A DNA stretch of 64,000 nucleotides from positions 50,239,858 through 50,303,857 of the forward strand of contig CM042091.1 of NCBI GenBank assembly GCA_023512835.1, written 5' to 3'. The notes under the pieces are model-generated. The model worked only from the letters and a program-made list of their open reading frames with translations. It searched no databases and was not told the DNA's origin. A program made the translations under genes and the position numbers. Source of the stretch: Taxillus chinensis. Taxonomy: Eukaryota; Streptophyta; Magnoliopsida; Santalales; Loranthaceae. This document shows, piece after piece, positions 21,775-31,559 of the stretch (the first letter of the stretch is position 1; every line of letters begins with the position of its first letter).

Positions 21775-22340
21775 TGAGTACGATGCGACATGTGGTGGAA
21801 GCCGAGCCCAACGACTACCCTATGGCTCAGACACTTCTATCATGCTGTGTGAGATTTATGAGCAGCCGTTAGAGGAACATATCTTCCGCCGGCGGATGAA
21901 TGGAGGCGCAGAAGGACATCGCTCTTGGCACCAGGTCCACGAGGTTCTTATACCGGTCCTCCTTGAACGACACTTTGTACTCTTGCGGTTGGACCCGATT
22001 GTGGGCCATGCCGTCCTTTATGACCCGAGCCAAGCCCATGGGTTTTCCACACGAAAGAAGAAGCTGGTCCATGGTTTCTTGAAAAAAAATCAAAACCGCA
22101 CTCCGAAAAGAAGGGGTGTTGACATCCAAGTTACCTCTGGTGCACTTCAATGAAATGGAGCTTCCCCAACAACCCGATCAATTCGGTTGTGGGATTTTTG
22201 TCTGCTATTATTTGATAGCTCTGTCAAAGATAAGGATACTTGGGCACTCACAGGAGAAACCTCGGCCGACTTTGTCGCACGTCTTCGACGAATGGTGGCC
22301 CATGTTATCTTCTACTATAGCCTTCCCACCAACCGGTAAT
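21775..22340 (+). pseudogene. Element B 3' ORF, C-terminal C48 protease-like domain
   Basis: It begins MRHVVEAEPNDYPMAQ. The core shows His in ERHFVLLRLD (21971-21973), Asp in VLYDPSQA (22022-22024) and Cys in QFGCGIFVCYYL (22188-22190), the triad order of Ulp1/adenain-type cysteine proteases. The end near 22300-22340 matches the C-terminus of the A copy (FYYSLPTNR). Frame changes near 21835 and 22085 separate parts of the domain. The residues are kept better than the frame. The substrate is unknown; desumoylation is the family activity, not shown here. Confidence 0.7.
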
Positions 22341-22966
22341 GCGCCTTTTCCTTTTACTTTTTCCATGCTCGAGGACATCGCTTCGTTTAAGTATGGGGGG
22401 GGGGATTTCCCTTGCATCGGTTGCTTGTTTGGTTGCCTGCATGCGTTACTTTTATTTTATGTTTTTTCCTTGGATTGTTTGTTTTGCCTGTGAGGTGTAA
22501 TGGCTACCAAGGTATGACAATTCTGGTTGCCTATCTGACCACCTTAGTATCTTGTTGTGATAAAGATGTTTCACTTGTTAAGGTGTGTTATACGTTAGTT
22601 GAGCATGTCTTTACTTGTTGAATGATATCACCATGATTTTGGAGCAGACGTTTGAATAGTAAGGTGAGCATGTTATGTTAGGATGAGCTTTGTAAACCCT
22701 GAAGTTGAGTGCAGAATAGGCATATACTTTTTGAGAGCACCATTATCTTACCTTTGAGTGTATTTTATGGGTTATTGGGTTATCAATTCGCTCTTAATAT
22801 TCATTACTAGCTATTTGATAGTTGGAGTTACTTAGGCATAAGAAGTACTGTTTGTGCTCGGTGTTTGGTGTATGATGTTAGCGATTCCAAGTATTCTCGC
22901 TCGGTTCTAGCTTGTTTAAAAAAAAAAACAAAACAAAAAAAAAGGGGCTTGTGTGAGGACAATAGC

Positions 22967-23026
22967 AGAGTGAATAATCCATCAAGGGAGAGCATAAAAT
23001 GCAACCTTGTAAGGTTATTACTAAAA
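22967..23026 (+). other. 60-bp block identical to element A
   Basis: All 60 bases equal 5971-6030. Sequence on both sides differs strongly between the two elements. Confidence 0.7.
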
Positions 23027-23636
23027 ATAAGTGTGAAAAAAAAAGAAATAAAAAAAAAGTGTTTGCCAGGAATAAAAGCCACAATGGCTTCACTGTTTCT
23101 ATGTGTTTTTGTTTTCATGTTGCGGCTATAATGGCTAAGTTGTTTGTCTTGCAATTTGTTTCACAAGTGTGAGCTTCCATCTTTAGCTCCAAGTGTTGGT
23201 CCAAAAGTAGACTAGAGGGTGTGTTCCCCTTGACGAGCACAATGGGGATCTCTTATGTTTACGTGGCAAAACTTAATCAATAATTAGTAGTGGGTGAAAG
23301 AGTAAATCCTTAGCTGCTAGGCATTGATAGTAGGGCCTGAAAGGAGAGAAAAGAAAGTGACATTTAAGTGAGGCTGCTCTAACCTTGGTGCGGACTTTCA
23401 GGGGGAGCTAAGTTCATTTTATCCTGGCATGTTTGCTTCTATCTGGACTGTTAGTAACGATATTACATGGTTGTTGGACTTAATAGTAAGGGCATGTTTT
23501 GATTAACTTATGATTCATTTTTAGCTATTGGAATGTCTACTTCATCATGATAGAAATGTATGCCTTGGGAAACCATGCCTCTCTTGTTTGTTAGTTTATT
23601 CATTCTTTTCCGTTTGAGTTGTGTGTTTATTTCTTT

Positions 23637-23654
23637 TTGCTTGAGGACAAGCAA
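23637..23654 (+). other. Stem-loop TTGCTTGAGGACAAGCAA before the 3' LTR
   Basis: Same 18 bases and same spacing as in element A (6678-6695); seven-pair stem with loop AGGA. Confidence 0.65.
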
Positions 23655-23675
23655 AGGTTCAAGTATGGGGGAATT

Positions 23676-25181
23676 TGATAACGTGCATTTATGCCGTTAT
23701 CCTATACCTTATATAGGGTGTTTTAGCGTATGTTTTGTACCTATTTGCATGTTATTTTCGACATATTTGCTCTAACCCCTAGGAAGATCCGGTTTGGTGT
23801 ATAGTGGTACTTTTTGAGTGTTTTTGGCAGGTTTTGGAGCAACCTTTTCCCACACACTTTGGCTAGATCACGCCATCAACTCACAAGGAAGCTATAGGAA
23901 GAAGATGGAAGCAAGATGAAGGCAAAATCAAGGTGCACGTGAAAAGCCTTCTCACGTGCATTCTCACGTTCAAGGATTTTATTGTATGGATGTCTTCTAC
24001 AACTCAAGAGGAAGCTTTGGAGCAAATTTGAGTCGAATTGGAGCCGCACGCGAAAAGGGTCTTCTCACGTGCATTCTCACGTGCAAGCTTTGTTGCGCTC
24101 CAAATGATGTATTTTGTTGTTTTAATCATTTTCCTCTAAAGAACTGGAGTCAAATTTGGTGTAGTTTGAGTTTTATGTCGCCTAGAACGTCGATTAGTGT
24201 CACTAACCAAAACGACGTTGTTTTGGCCGCGACCACATTTATAATTAGGGCACACCTTTTGTGACCCTGATTTGGCCCACTAAAACCTATAAATAGGGGT
24301 CTTTGGAGGCATTGTAAAGCATCTTAAGGGGGGAGAATCTGATCTGAGTTCTGAAAAGAGCTATAGCCATTGCTAAAAGATCGGATTATCCTTGGCAAGG
24401 AGTGAGTTTGGGCAAGCAAACGCCGGAGTCTTTGGAGGCCGGAGTCCTGGTTCATCTTGGGGTCTTCCTTTATTGTCCTAGTCTTGTAATCATGATCTTT
24501 CCTATGATTGTTGTTGTTTTTGTCATGATTATGGAGTAGTCTTGTTAGTCTAGGGGAGCAATGTAGCCCCCAATAAATTGTAGTCGGTTTGGTTATGGTT
24601 GTTCAATAAAATAGAATTCAGTTCTTGTTTAATTCACTTGCTTGAATGGAAATGCCTAGTTTATGCATAATTAGGTAATCTTAGCCCTTGTCTAGGGTGG
24701 AACACTAGTGAATTAGATTTAATATTGCATGATGGACCAAGTCTGCAACTATTAGATTGTTTGTCTACCTTGATCACTTTTATTCGCATGGACCAAATGG
24801 GATAAAAGCCTTAAATCTATCTTAGCATGGACCAAATGTAAGATAGGTAGGAGATAATCAACATGAACTTGAACTAGAACATAAATCAAGAACAAGAGCC
24901 ATAACCAGATTAGTACAATCGATTGGGTGGTAAACATTGTGACCCTAGATGTCTATACCAACCGCTTGCCAACATTCCGATTTAATATCTTTTTGTTCTA
25001 AATATTTGCACAACAAACATCAATTGTCCAGGACATAAAATCAACTTGTTAGCTTAGTACTTGCCGCTTAAAGCATTAGCTACCTCCCTGTGGGTTCGAC
25101 AACCGGAGTCTTAATACTCCATTTTATTACTTGACCAAGTGCACTTGCCGCAAAACGTTCAGACATAATTTATGTGGGTTA
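23676..25181 (+). repeat. 3' LTR of element B
   Basis: Nearly identical to 12284-13786. It starts TGATAACGTGC and ends TATGTGGGTTA, with the TATAAATA box at 24288-24295. The target duplication GTCAT follows at 25182-25186. Most differences from the 5' copy are transitions. Confidence 0.92.
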
Positions 25182-25186
25182 GTCAT
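25182..25186. other. Target-site duplication of element B (right copy)
   Basis: GTCAT, matching 12279-12283 directly before the 5' LTR. It shows that 12283 and 25187 were adjacent before insertion. Confidence 0.88.
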
Positions 25187-25872
25187 TGCGAGTTGACATA
25201 CTATGGTAATGGGTATTGCTCGGCAAATGAGAAACATATTCCATGGATTGTTCATTATAAGTTAGAAGACTCTAACATTCTTGCTGGTGTGCGTTATTGC
25301 AAGATGCAAGGGTTATTGAGATATGCCTCAGCTGATATGCCAGGGGAATAGGCCCTTCAGGCCCCTTCCATGAAGATATTAAATAAAAAGTGTGTGGCCC
25401 ATCACATTTGTGTATGTCATTGCCAGGCATAAAAGCTCGTTCCATATTTGGGCCTTGTGAGATTGTTGTTGATGGCCCATACAAAGAGCAGGCTCGTGAC
25501 AGGTGGGATTGGAAAGACATCAGTTGATTTGGATCATCGCTTAGGTGTTCAACTTAGTCTTAATGGGCCTCGAGCGGCGAGGAGCCCTTCGAAATGTGTT
25601 CAGATATTGGGCCCTTGGTAAGTCAAGTAGGTTTAACCCAACCTACGGACATAGTTGCAGGATCCTCTTCTATTGTAGTGTTGGAGCCTCGTGATTTATT
25701 GGACTTTGTCAAGGTTGTTGTCGATATCTCAAATAGTTGCTCACGTCATGAAGGTATCGACGACTTGAAATTAAAGGCCATCGAAAGTTATGTATCAAAT
25801 AGTCAAGTTCGGATAGGGGTGGGCATTGATGTTGAAGTTAATGATGTTGGGAACATTGCTCCTAGAAAGTGA
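25187..25872 (+). pseudogene. Geminivirus-like movement protein pseudogene, 3' part
   Basis: It continues the gene cut at 12283: TYYGNGYCSANEKHIPWIVH and YKLEDSNILAGVRYC follow in one frame to a TAG near 25351. Frames shift, then DGPYKEQARDRWDWKDIS near 25470-25525 and a final frame (25594-25872) ending IGVGIDVEVNDVGNIAPRK. The PW..HYK.ED.N pattern after the earlier KID..L..Y block, and the R-W region later, are those of BC1-type movement proteins. With the 5' part the gene is about 960 bp, about 310 residues, close to the usual length. It converges on REn and Rep of the minus strand. Confidence 0.62.
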
Positions 25873-25949
25873 ACGTAAGTGATGTGTATTTATGTAATGT
25901 GATACAATGGAATACGAAAGGCTGATGTAATAAATATATTTCAACGCAA

Positions 25950-26354
25950 TCAATAAACATAAAATTTAACGTTACTGGTTTGTATTACATCATCGATATA
26001 TGGGTCAAATTCAGCCAATGCTTATGAGACACCTCTAATAGCATAATTAATGCTAACAACACCCACATTATCTAGATACTTTATTACATTAAACCGTATC
26101 GTAACAAGGAACATTAAGGAAGTCAGTGATCATCTAGTCTAGATCTTGAAGTTGATCCAACACTTGTGAATGCCAAGGGATCTACACAAGTTATGGTTGA
26201 AGCGGATCTAGATTGTGATAATATCCCATGGGTCCCTGGAAGGCTGTTGGCGGTGACTCAATACTTTGAAATATAAGGGATGCTTCACTAACCATATATA
26301 TTGTCCACAGTTAGCTTGCTCGAAAGTTATCATCTCGCCAGTCCTATTATCCAT
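25950..26354 (-). pseudogene. Geminivirus-like replication enhancer (REn/C3) pseudogene
   Basis: On the minus strand an ATG at 26354 opens a 134-codon frame with its stop at 25950-25952, close to the usual REn length. It begins MDNRTGEMITFEQANCGQYI and continues with KHPLYFKVLS and IRFNHNLCRSLGIHKC, then NVGVVSINYAIRG, all in register. There are no indels; about four in-frame stops (TAG, TAG, TGA, TAA) interrupt it. REn binds Rep and raises viral DNA replication. It overlaps the TrAP trace and lies just downstream of Rep, the standard C-sense arrangement of begomovirus-like genomes. Confidence 0.75.
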
Positions 26355-26389
26355 GTGTGGAGTATAAGATGAGAGATCCCGTCGTCAGG

Positions 26390-26560
26390 TTAACTAGTAT
26401 TGATCCTCGGTGTTAGTGTTATATAATGGAACTTGGATAAACACAAACAATGCGTTTTGGATGGTCTAGTCCTTTAAAGAAGCATTTTTAGGCTTGTTTA
26501 GGAAGTCTTTGTAACTGCATCCGTCTCTTGGATCGCAAAGCATGATTGAAGGGATCCCAC
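26390..26560 (-). pseudogene. Possible TrAP (C2) trace
   Basis: In a third minus-strand frame, between the Rep end and the REn start, short elements HRGS and DWRDD are spaced roughly like the zinc-finger end of geminivirus transcriptional activator proteins. The frame has several stops and no clear start. The position is right for C2, but the sequence support is thin. Confidence 0.3.
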
Positions 26561-27488
26561 CTTTGATGTGGACTGATCAGCCATATTTGCAGTTGGACTG
26601 CCAATCCTTTTAGGATCCTACAAGTTGTTTTCAATGCTTCAATTTTAAATATGCGAGTTCGACATCATCAATGATGTTATATTCAACGTCATTTGAGTAG
26701 CTACGTGGATTAAAATCCAGATGACCACATATATAATTATGTGGTTTTAATGATCTAGCCCACGCTGTTTTCCTAGTTCTACTGGGACCTTTAACAATTA
26801 AAGATAATGGACGATCAATATTCACATGCTTTCAAAATCCATTATGAAAACCTAGTTGCGCAACAGGATCCAGAACAAATTGATCACCCAACCATTGTTT
26901 TAGATCGTCTGGAATAATAAATGAATTGTGTTACCATTTTGGAGTAAGAATGACAGGCGAAGGAGCGAAGATCTTGTTAATATTAGATGAAATGTTATGA
27001 TATTGTAATAAAAAGGACTTTGGATCTTTATCTCATATGATTTGTAATGCCGCCTCTTTTGAGCTAATATCCAAAGCCTCAACATACACAACTTTAGTAG
27101 ATTGGGTACTACCGTTTGATGATCGCCGATTGATCTGGAATTTGTCATGTTCGATTGTGTCACCATCTTTGTGAATGTATGCATTGACGTCGGGACTTGA
27201 CTATGCCTCTTGAATGTGACAATGGAATGAGCTTGAGTGATGTGGAGATACATTGAAGTCAAAGATCGATTGATTGTTACACTGAAACTTACCCTCAAAT
27301 TAAATGAGAGCATGTATGTGGGGCTCTCCATTTTCATGAAACTCCCTGCAAACCTTAATATATTTCTTATCGATGGGTGTTTGAATATTTTGCAACTAAG
27401 ATAAGGCTTCGTGTTTAGAGAGAAAACAACAAAGGTATGTGATAAAAAATTTCTAGACAATTACCCGAAATCACCCGATGGATGGCAT
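26466..27488 (-). pseudogene. Geminivirus-like replication initiator (Rep/C1) pseudogene
   Basis: From ATG 27488 on the minus strand, the frame shows rolling-circle motif I (KFFITY), motif II (HIHALI, the metal-binding HxH), and motif III (VNAYIHKDGDT, with the nicking Tyr). After one frame change near 27000 comes the helicase: [17 protein letters not shown] (Walker A, with Arg in place of the Gly before Lys), [10 protein letters not shown] (Walker B) and CKYG...IKGGIPSI near the end. The total is 1023 bp, close to the normal Rep length, with no need for an intron. About six stops in the first 210 codons can each be a C-to-T change. Rep nicks the viral origin and drives rolling-circle replication; this copy cannot. 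Confidence 0.85.
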
Positions 27489-28261
27489 GACTTGTAAATA
27501 ACGGGATAAACACCAGTAAAGCACTCAAAAATCCTGTAATGATCTTATGATGTTGAATTTATAATGGGAGCCTTAAAGCTTAAAACACCCACGTAACATA
27601 TGTATTCCATTGTGAGCTTAAAAGTCCCGCTATCACCGATTTATTCCATTGTGTCAATGATATGCTGCCTCTTTTTCTTTCGTTTTCTATCGTGTAGACC
27701 GGAGAGATATACACCACGATTTTATTCAATAATCCTACAAATTAAACCTACCAATTTAATTTTATTCATGTATCTTGCATCATTTAAATTGTATTGATGG
27801 ATAAATTAAGTGTTCCCTGCCCTATATATATATGTGGGGAAAAAACGTGCACCTATGGATACGGATAAATTAAACAAAGCAGTATCTCTTCAAATGACAA
27901 TTCTAGATGGTGTCCCAATGTTCACACGCGCAGCCTATTGACAATTCGAAACTGAAGATTTGATTCAACTTCGGTGGCTTCAGAATTTATATTTGAAACA
28001 GCTAGCCAGATATTACGCCAGTGACTCAAGGAGAGAAATCCAATATACCCCATCTAATGATTCTAATCACATGGGCCAAATTGAAATATTCGTGGCACTT
28101 CTGGTAAAACCCATTCTAAACTCCCAAGACTAAAACTCAGTTTCTAGATGCAAAAAATGCATGCTGTCTATGAGCTTAGATCCATCGTGTTCCAACAGAG
28201 CAAATGGGTATCAGTGTTTGAGTCTAACCCATTTCCCATGTCCTTGGTGGCTGTCTGAAAC
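27489..28261. other. Sequence upstream of the Rep pseudogene; no gene
   Basis: A minus-strand TATAAAT lies about 60-75 bp before the Rep start (near 27555) and GTGGGTGTT nearby; these could be remnants of a viral intergenic promoter. I searched for the TAATATTAC nonanucleotide and found no intact copy. From about 27700 to 28260 the sequence is AT-rich with no supported feature. Confidence 0.4.
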
Positions 28262-28456
28262 TCATTTCTCAGAACCTGGTGGAGTCTTCATTTTTCTGGT
28301 GAACGAAATCCTCAGACTCTGTTTCCCCATGTTCTTCTCGGGTTTTTTACTATGACCGGCCTTTTTCCGGTCCCTTAATACGCAGACGCCGCCTTTGCAC
28401 TCCGTCTCCGGCGGGGCTTTAAAGAAACAGCCGAAGAAATTGAAGAGCAAAGCCAT
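28262..28456 (-). CDS. Small hypothetical protein, 64 residues
   Basis: A complete minus-strand ORF from ATG 28456 in a good plant start context (AGCCATGGC), ending TGA. It begins MALLFNFFGCFFKAPPETEC and is then rich in Lys and Arg (LRDRKKAGHSKKPEKNMGKQ). The hydrophobic, Cys-containing start with a basic tail could be membrane-associating, but no domain is recognised. GC content and codon style differ from the AT-rich surroundings, and a pyrimidine/purine-rich leader lies upstream on the minus strand. It is not part of any element I can delimit. It could be a host gene or exon 1 of one; it could also be chance. Confidence 0.4.
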   Translation of the reverse strand: MALLFNFFGCFFKAPPETECKGGVCVLRDRKKAGHSKKPEKNMGKQSLRISFTRKMKTPPGSEK

Positions 28457-28952
28457 GGCTGATCAAAACAGAATAATAGTAGTTCCCCTGTCTCTCTAGT
28501 CTCTGCCTCTCTGTCCCCTCTTTATGTTTCTGTCTATATGGTCCTTGCAGGTATAAATTTGTGGTCCGTGCGAGAGAGAGGAGTCAAATTTGCAACCATA
28601 AACTCTTTTAAGGCCATATGCCCATTTTCGGGTCAACACGCGTAGGCGGTGAATGAGTCGGTACACGTTTTTTTTAAACTAAGGTTTTAGTTTACTTATA
28701 ATTTTTTTTTTGTAAAATTTGAAATTTTCACTATTGCTTGTTTTTATAATAATTAATAACCAATGTCTTAGTTGAAATTTCATAGATTTGACGAGATTGA
28801 ACTCAATCTATAGAAATGCTAGAAAGCTCTCAAGATCACGTGGTATGGTAATATTCTAATTTTCTTTTCATGTGTAACGATTAATAAATTTAATATAATT
28901 GTTGGTGATTTTGTGAGAATAGTGTTATTATATATTTGTTTTCATAAGTTTA
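28457..28952. other. Intergenic sequence, no gene seen
   Basis: It contains a purine-rich (minus) leader-like stretch next to the ORF at 28262-28456, then AT-rich sequence up to the hAT end. Nothing else supported. Confidence 0.4.
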
Positions 28953-30960
28953 CAGTAAGGATGTAAACGATTCGAATTGAATCGAGCGCTGAGCTGTTCG
29001 AGTTTAGTTTGGTATTGTTTATTAACAAATCGAGCCGAACATGAACTTGAAATCAAAGTATTCGAGATCGTTTATTTATGTTCGGGAACAACTCTTGAAC
29101 AATTGTTCGTGAATAAAAATTATTCGTTTGTTTATTCGATTGTTCGTAAACATTTCTATATTATTTTTTAATATTGTATATAAAAGAATAAGTTCGTTTT
29201 TGTTCGTAAACTGTTTGTTCATTTTTTGCATCTCTTGTGCATTATTCAGAAAAAGAAAAAGAACAAAAAAATGCAGAAAACTGTTTGTTCATTATTAGAA
29301 AAAGAACAAAAAAAATATACAGGCACATGACCATCTCTCGTGCATCAGTTGTTCACAACATAATATACCACATTTAAGATAAAATATACAATAGTAGCCA
29401 TACGAACAATGCTGGAAACGCAGGTAGGCTTAACAATGTAAGAAACGCAGCAATTTAAAATTTAAGAAAATACAACATCCAGTATTTTCCAATGCAAGGA
29501 AACACAACTGATGTTAAAAATTAATGTTGGAAATGCAGTTTTTAACAATGCTGGAAATACTGGAAATACAAGTAGCTGTTAAAAAATAATGTTGGACAAT
29601 GCTGGAAATGTAGTTTTTAATAATGTTGGAAATGCTAGAAATGCTAGAAACACATGTAGTTGTTAAAAATGCTAGACAATTCCTTAATACATAAATATAA
29701 GTTAATACCTCAATACATTTCATCAACATAAAAAAAAATTACTTAACTTCATCCTTCATCTGTCACAAATCACAATCATAAATATAAGTTAATATGTGAT
29801 CAATAATCTCAAAAAACCTAAATTCAATATTAATATTATATCAAACTTACTTTGATTTTTCTCTTGATTTCATATAAAGACCGAAACCAATCTTCTCCAC
29901 ACATTAAAACTTTAGCTGTTTTAGTTCCTAAGAATTCACGATAAGGGTCAATCACCCTTCCACCTACACTAAATGTTGTTTCAGATGCAACTATAGTAAT
30001 TAGAATAGATAAAATCTCACATGCATCTTTGATAAGATTCGATACTTGAGATTATTTGTTATCCACCATCCCAAGGCACCAAAACTAATCTCCTTACAAA
30101 TTAATACACCCTCATCCAAGTATACATCACGTTACGATTTAACATTTTCTAATGTATCTACATTTCTAATGAATTTATCAAATTTAGATCGACCACTTTT
30201 GATGTTCTTCCGATGCATAGCACTATCACTGTCATTACAATTCACACCATTTTCAACTATGTGTGAGGTAACATAAGAATTATAAAGCTCAATCAATTTG
30301 CTTCTAATAGTATCAATATGCAAACTAGCTTCAGGATCAGGATATATCATGGGAAAACAAAATTTAATAAGTTTCATCTTGTTTCTTGGATCCAACACTG
30401 CAACAATAGAAAGTAAGAGATTGCAATCACCCCAATACTTATCGAATTTGGTATTCATTTTCATATCCATTGATTGCATAAAAGCACTTTTATTGGTAGC
30501 CTTTTCATCTAAAACTTCCTTTATCCTCCATAATTCAGGTAGAAACAAATTAGATGTAGGATAATTACTACCTATAAAATATAAATTAAAACAAGTATTA
30601 CAAAGAGTCAAAATAGAATTGCAATAATATCATAATATCATAATAAAATAGAATAAAAAATAAAGACATTAAGTTTAGATACCTAATATTAGCTTTGTTA
30701 CTTCATGAAAGAGAGCCAAAAAATTACAAACTTCCTCAGCTTTTTCCCAATCCTCATCACTCAGCAAATACTTGTAATTAACATGTTTATCTTTGAATAT
30801 TGGGAAAACAACCTTAAATTCAATGGCAAAAAAAACAGGCAGACTTATAGTAAGCCCTGTTCGTAAATTGTGGTTACATGAATGCTGCTATAGTAAACAT
30901 GGATAAAAATAAGCCAAAAAACATGTTTAATGATTGGCCTCAATCTCCAAGAAGGTGGAG
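28953..30960 (-). mobile_element. hAT DNA transposon remnant
   Basis: The left side begins CAGTAAGGATGTAAACGATT, typical of plant hAT ends, followed by subterminal TTCGTAAAC/GTTCG repeats (28990-29220). A hAT transposase pseudogene follows on the minus strand. The other terminus was not found, so the element is probably truncated near 30960; no 8-bp target duplication could be paired. Confidence 0.7.
29836..30840 (-). pseudogene. hAT transposase pseudogene with one intron
   Basis: On the minus strand: an exon with FKDKHVNYKYLLSDEDWEKA and FLALFHEVTKLIL (30683-30835), an intron of 111 bp (30572-30682, GTATCT...TTATAG), then SNYPTSNLFLPELWRIKEVL and MNTKFDKYWGDCNLLLSIVA (RNase H-like core end). 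After a gap comes the hAT C-terminal dimerisation domain with SETTFSVGGRVIDPYREFL and CGEDWFRSL, stop near 29836. Joining across the intron restores the reading without a break. Frameshifts near 30010 and missing N-terminal parts make it a pseudogene. The family cuts and pastes DNA. Confidence 0.78.
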
Positions 30961-31559
30961 AAGGTCGTAAAAATGTGCAAAATCAAAACTTAATAGCCCC
31001 ATTAAAGGTTGTAACAAGTACCAAGTGTGAAACATATTTGCAACATTGCTGGCCTACAGTTCAATGATGCAAGGATAAGTCCACAACCCACACACCAAAT
31101 CTAAACCAAACCAATTTGCCATGAAGCAAGTGGACCATCTCTAAAAACTGACCATTATAAGCAATCATGTGGTTAAAAAGATTTAAAACAAAAGCATTAA
31201 TCCACACTGAAAAAGACACCCCATAAAAATACAACCCAGTCTATAAATAGTCAAACGGGTCGTGTTCAAACATCAAGACAAGATCACATTAAAAGATTTT
31301 GATTCATTCCTTTATCCTACATTCTCTCGATGCTTTGTAATCCGTTCTCTATTCCTTAATACCCAAGTGATCTTTAGAGAGAGAGAGAACGTGAGTGTCC
31401 GTCCTTTGTTTTCCCTCAGTTGAACACAATCACAACCTTATCCTAGACACCAACGAATAAGAGATGCATACAAATACATCCATATTTATCAACTTCCAAA
31501 CAACTACTGAAGAAATTTTAATATTCAATATACAAGGAAATAAAACTCATGAACTTGGC
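30961..31559. other. Unassigned sequence with a TATA-like site
   Basis: No ORF. TCTATAAATAG at about 31240-31250, followed by a leader-like stretch with GAGAGAGAGAG (31377-31389), looks like the promoter/R region of an LTR, but no boundaries were found. Confidence 0.35.

Larger units (their letters stand above)
22341..23675 (+). other. Element B 3' untranslated region
   Basis: It runs from the end of the C48-like frame to the 3' LTR. It shares with element A the 60-bp block (22967-23026), GCCACAATGGCT-type phrases, and the stem-loop (23637-23654) followed by GTATGGGGGAA, which serves as the polypurine tract directly before the LTR. No ORF is supported. Confidence 0.75.
12284..25181 (+). mobile_element. 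Athila-like Ty3/gypsy element B, complete
   Basis: Two LTRs of about 1505 bp (12284-13786 and 23676-25181) bound gag, PR, RT, RNase H, integrase and a 3' ORF with a C48-like domain, all in plus orientation. The 5-bp target duplication is GTCAT (12279-12283 and 25182-25186). The insertion splits a geminivirus-like movement protein pseudogene. By hand I count about 27 substitutions and five or six single-step indels between the LTRs, roughly 98 percent identity, so the insertion is fairly young. Every coding frame is nevertheless broken and gag has a larger deletion, so the copy is not autonomous now. Confidence 0.93.

Noticed and set aside
26915..26945. 26-base GT...AG stretch as an intron in Rep
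   Set aside because: Too short for a plant intron, and the flanking reading continues in frame through it with a single stop.
26900..27460. 186-residue minus-strand ORF
   Set aside because: It runs out of frame with the Rep-like reading of the same DNA and contains none of the motifs; a shadow ORF.
28009..28024. AGATATTACG as a geminivirus origin nonanucleotide
   Set aside because: Two mismatches to TAATATTAC and no GC-rich stem around it; probably chance.
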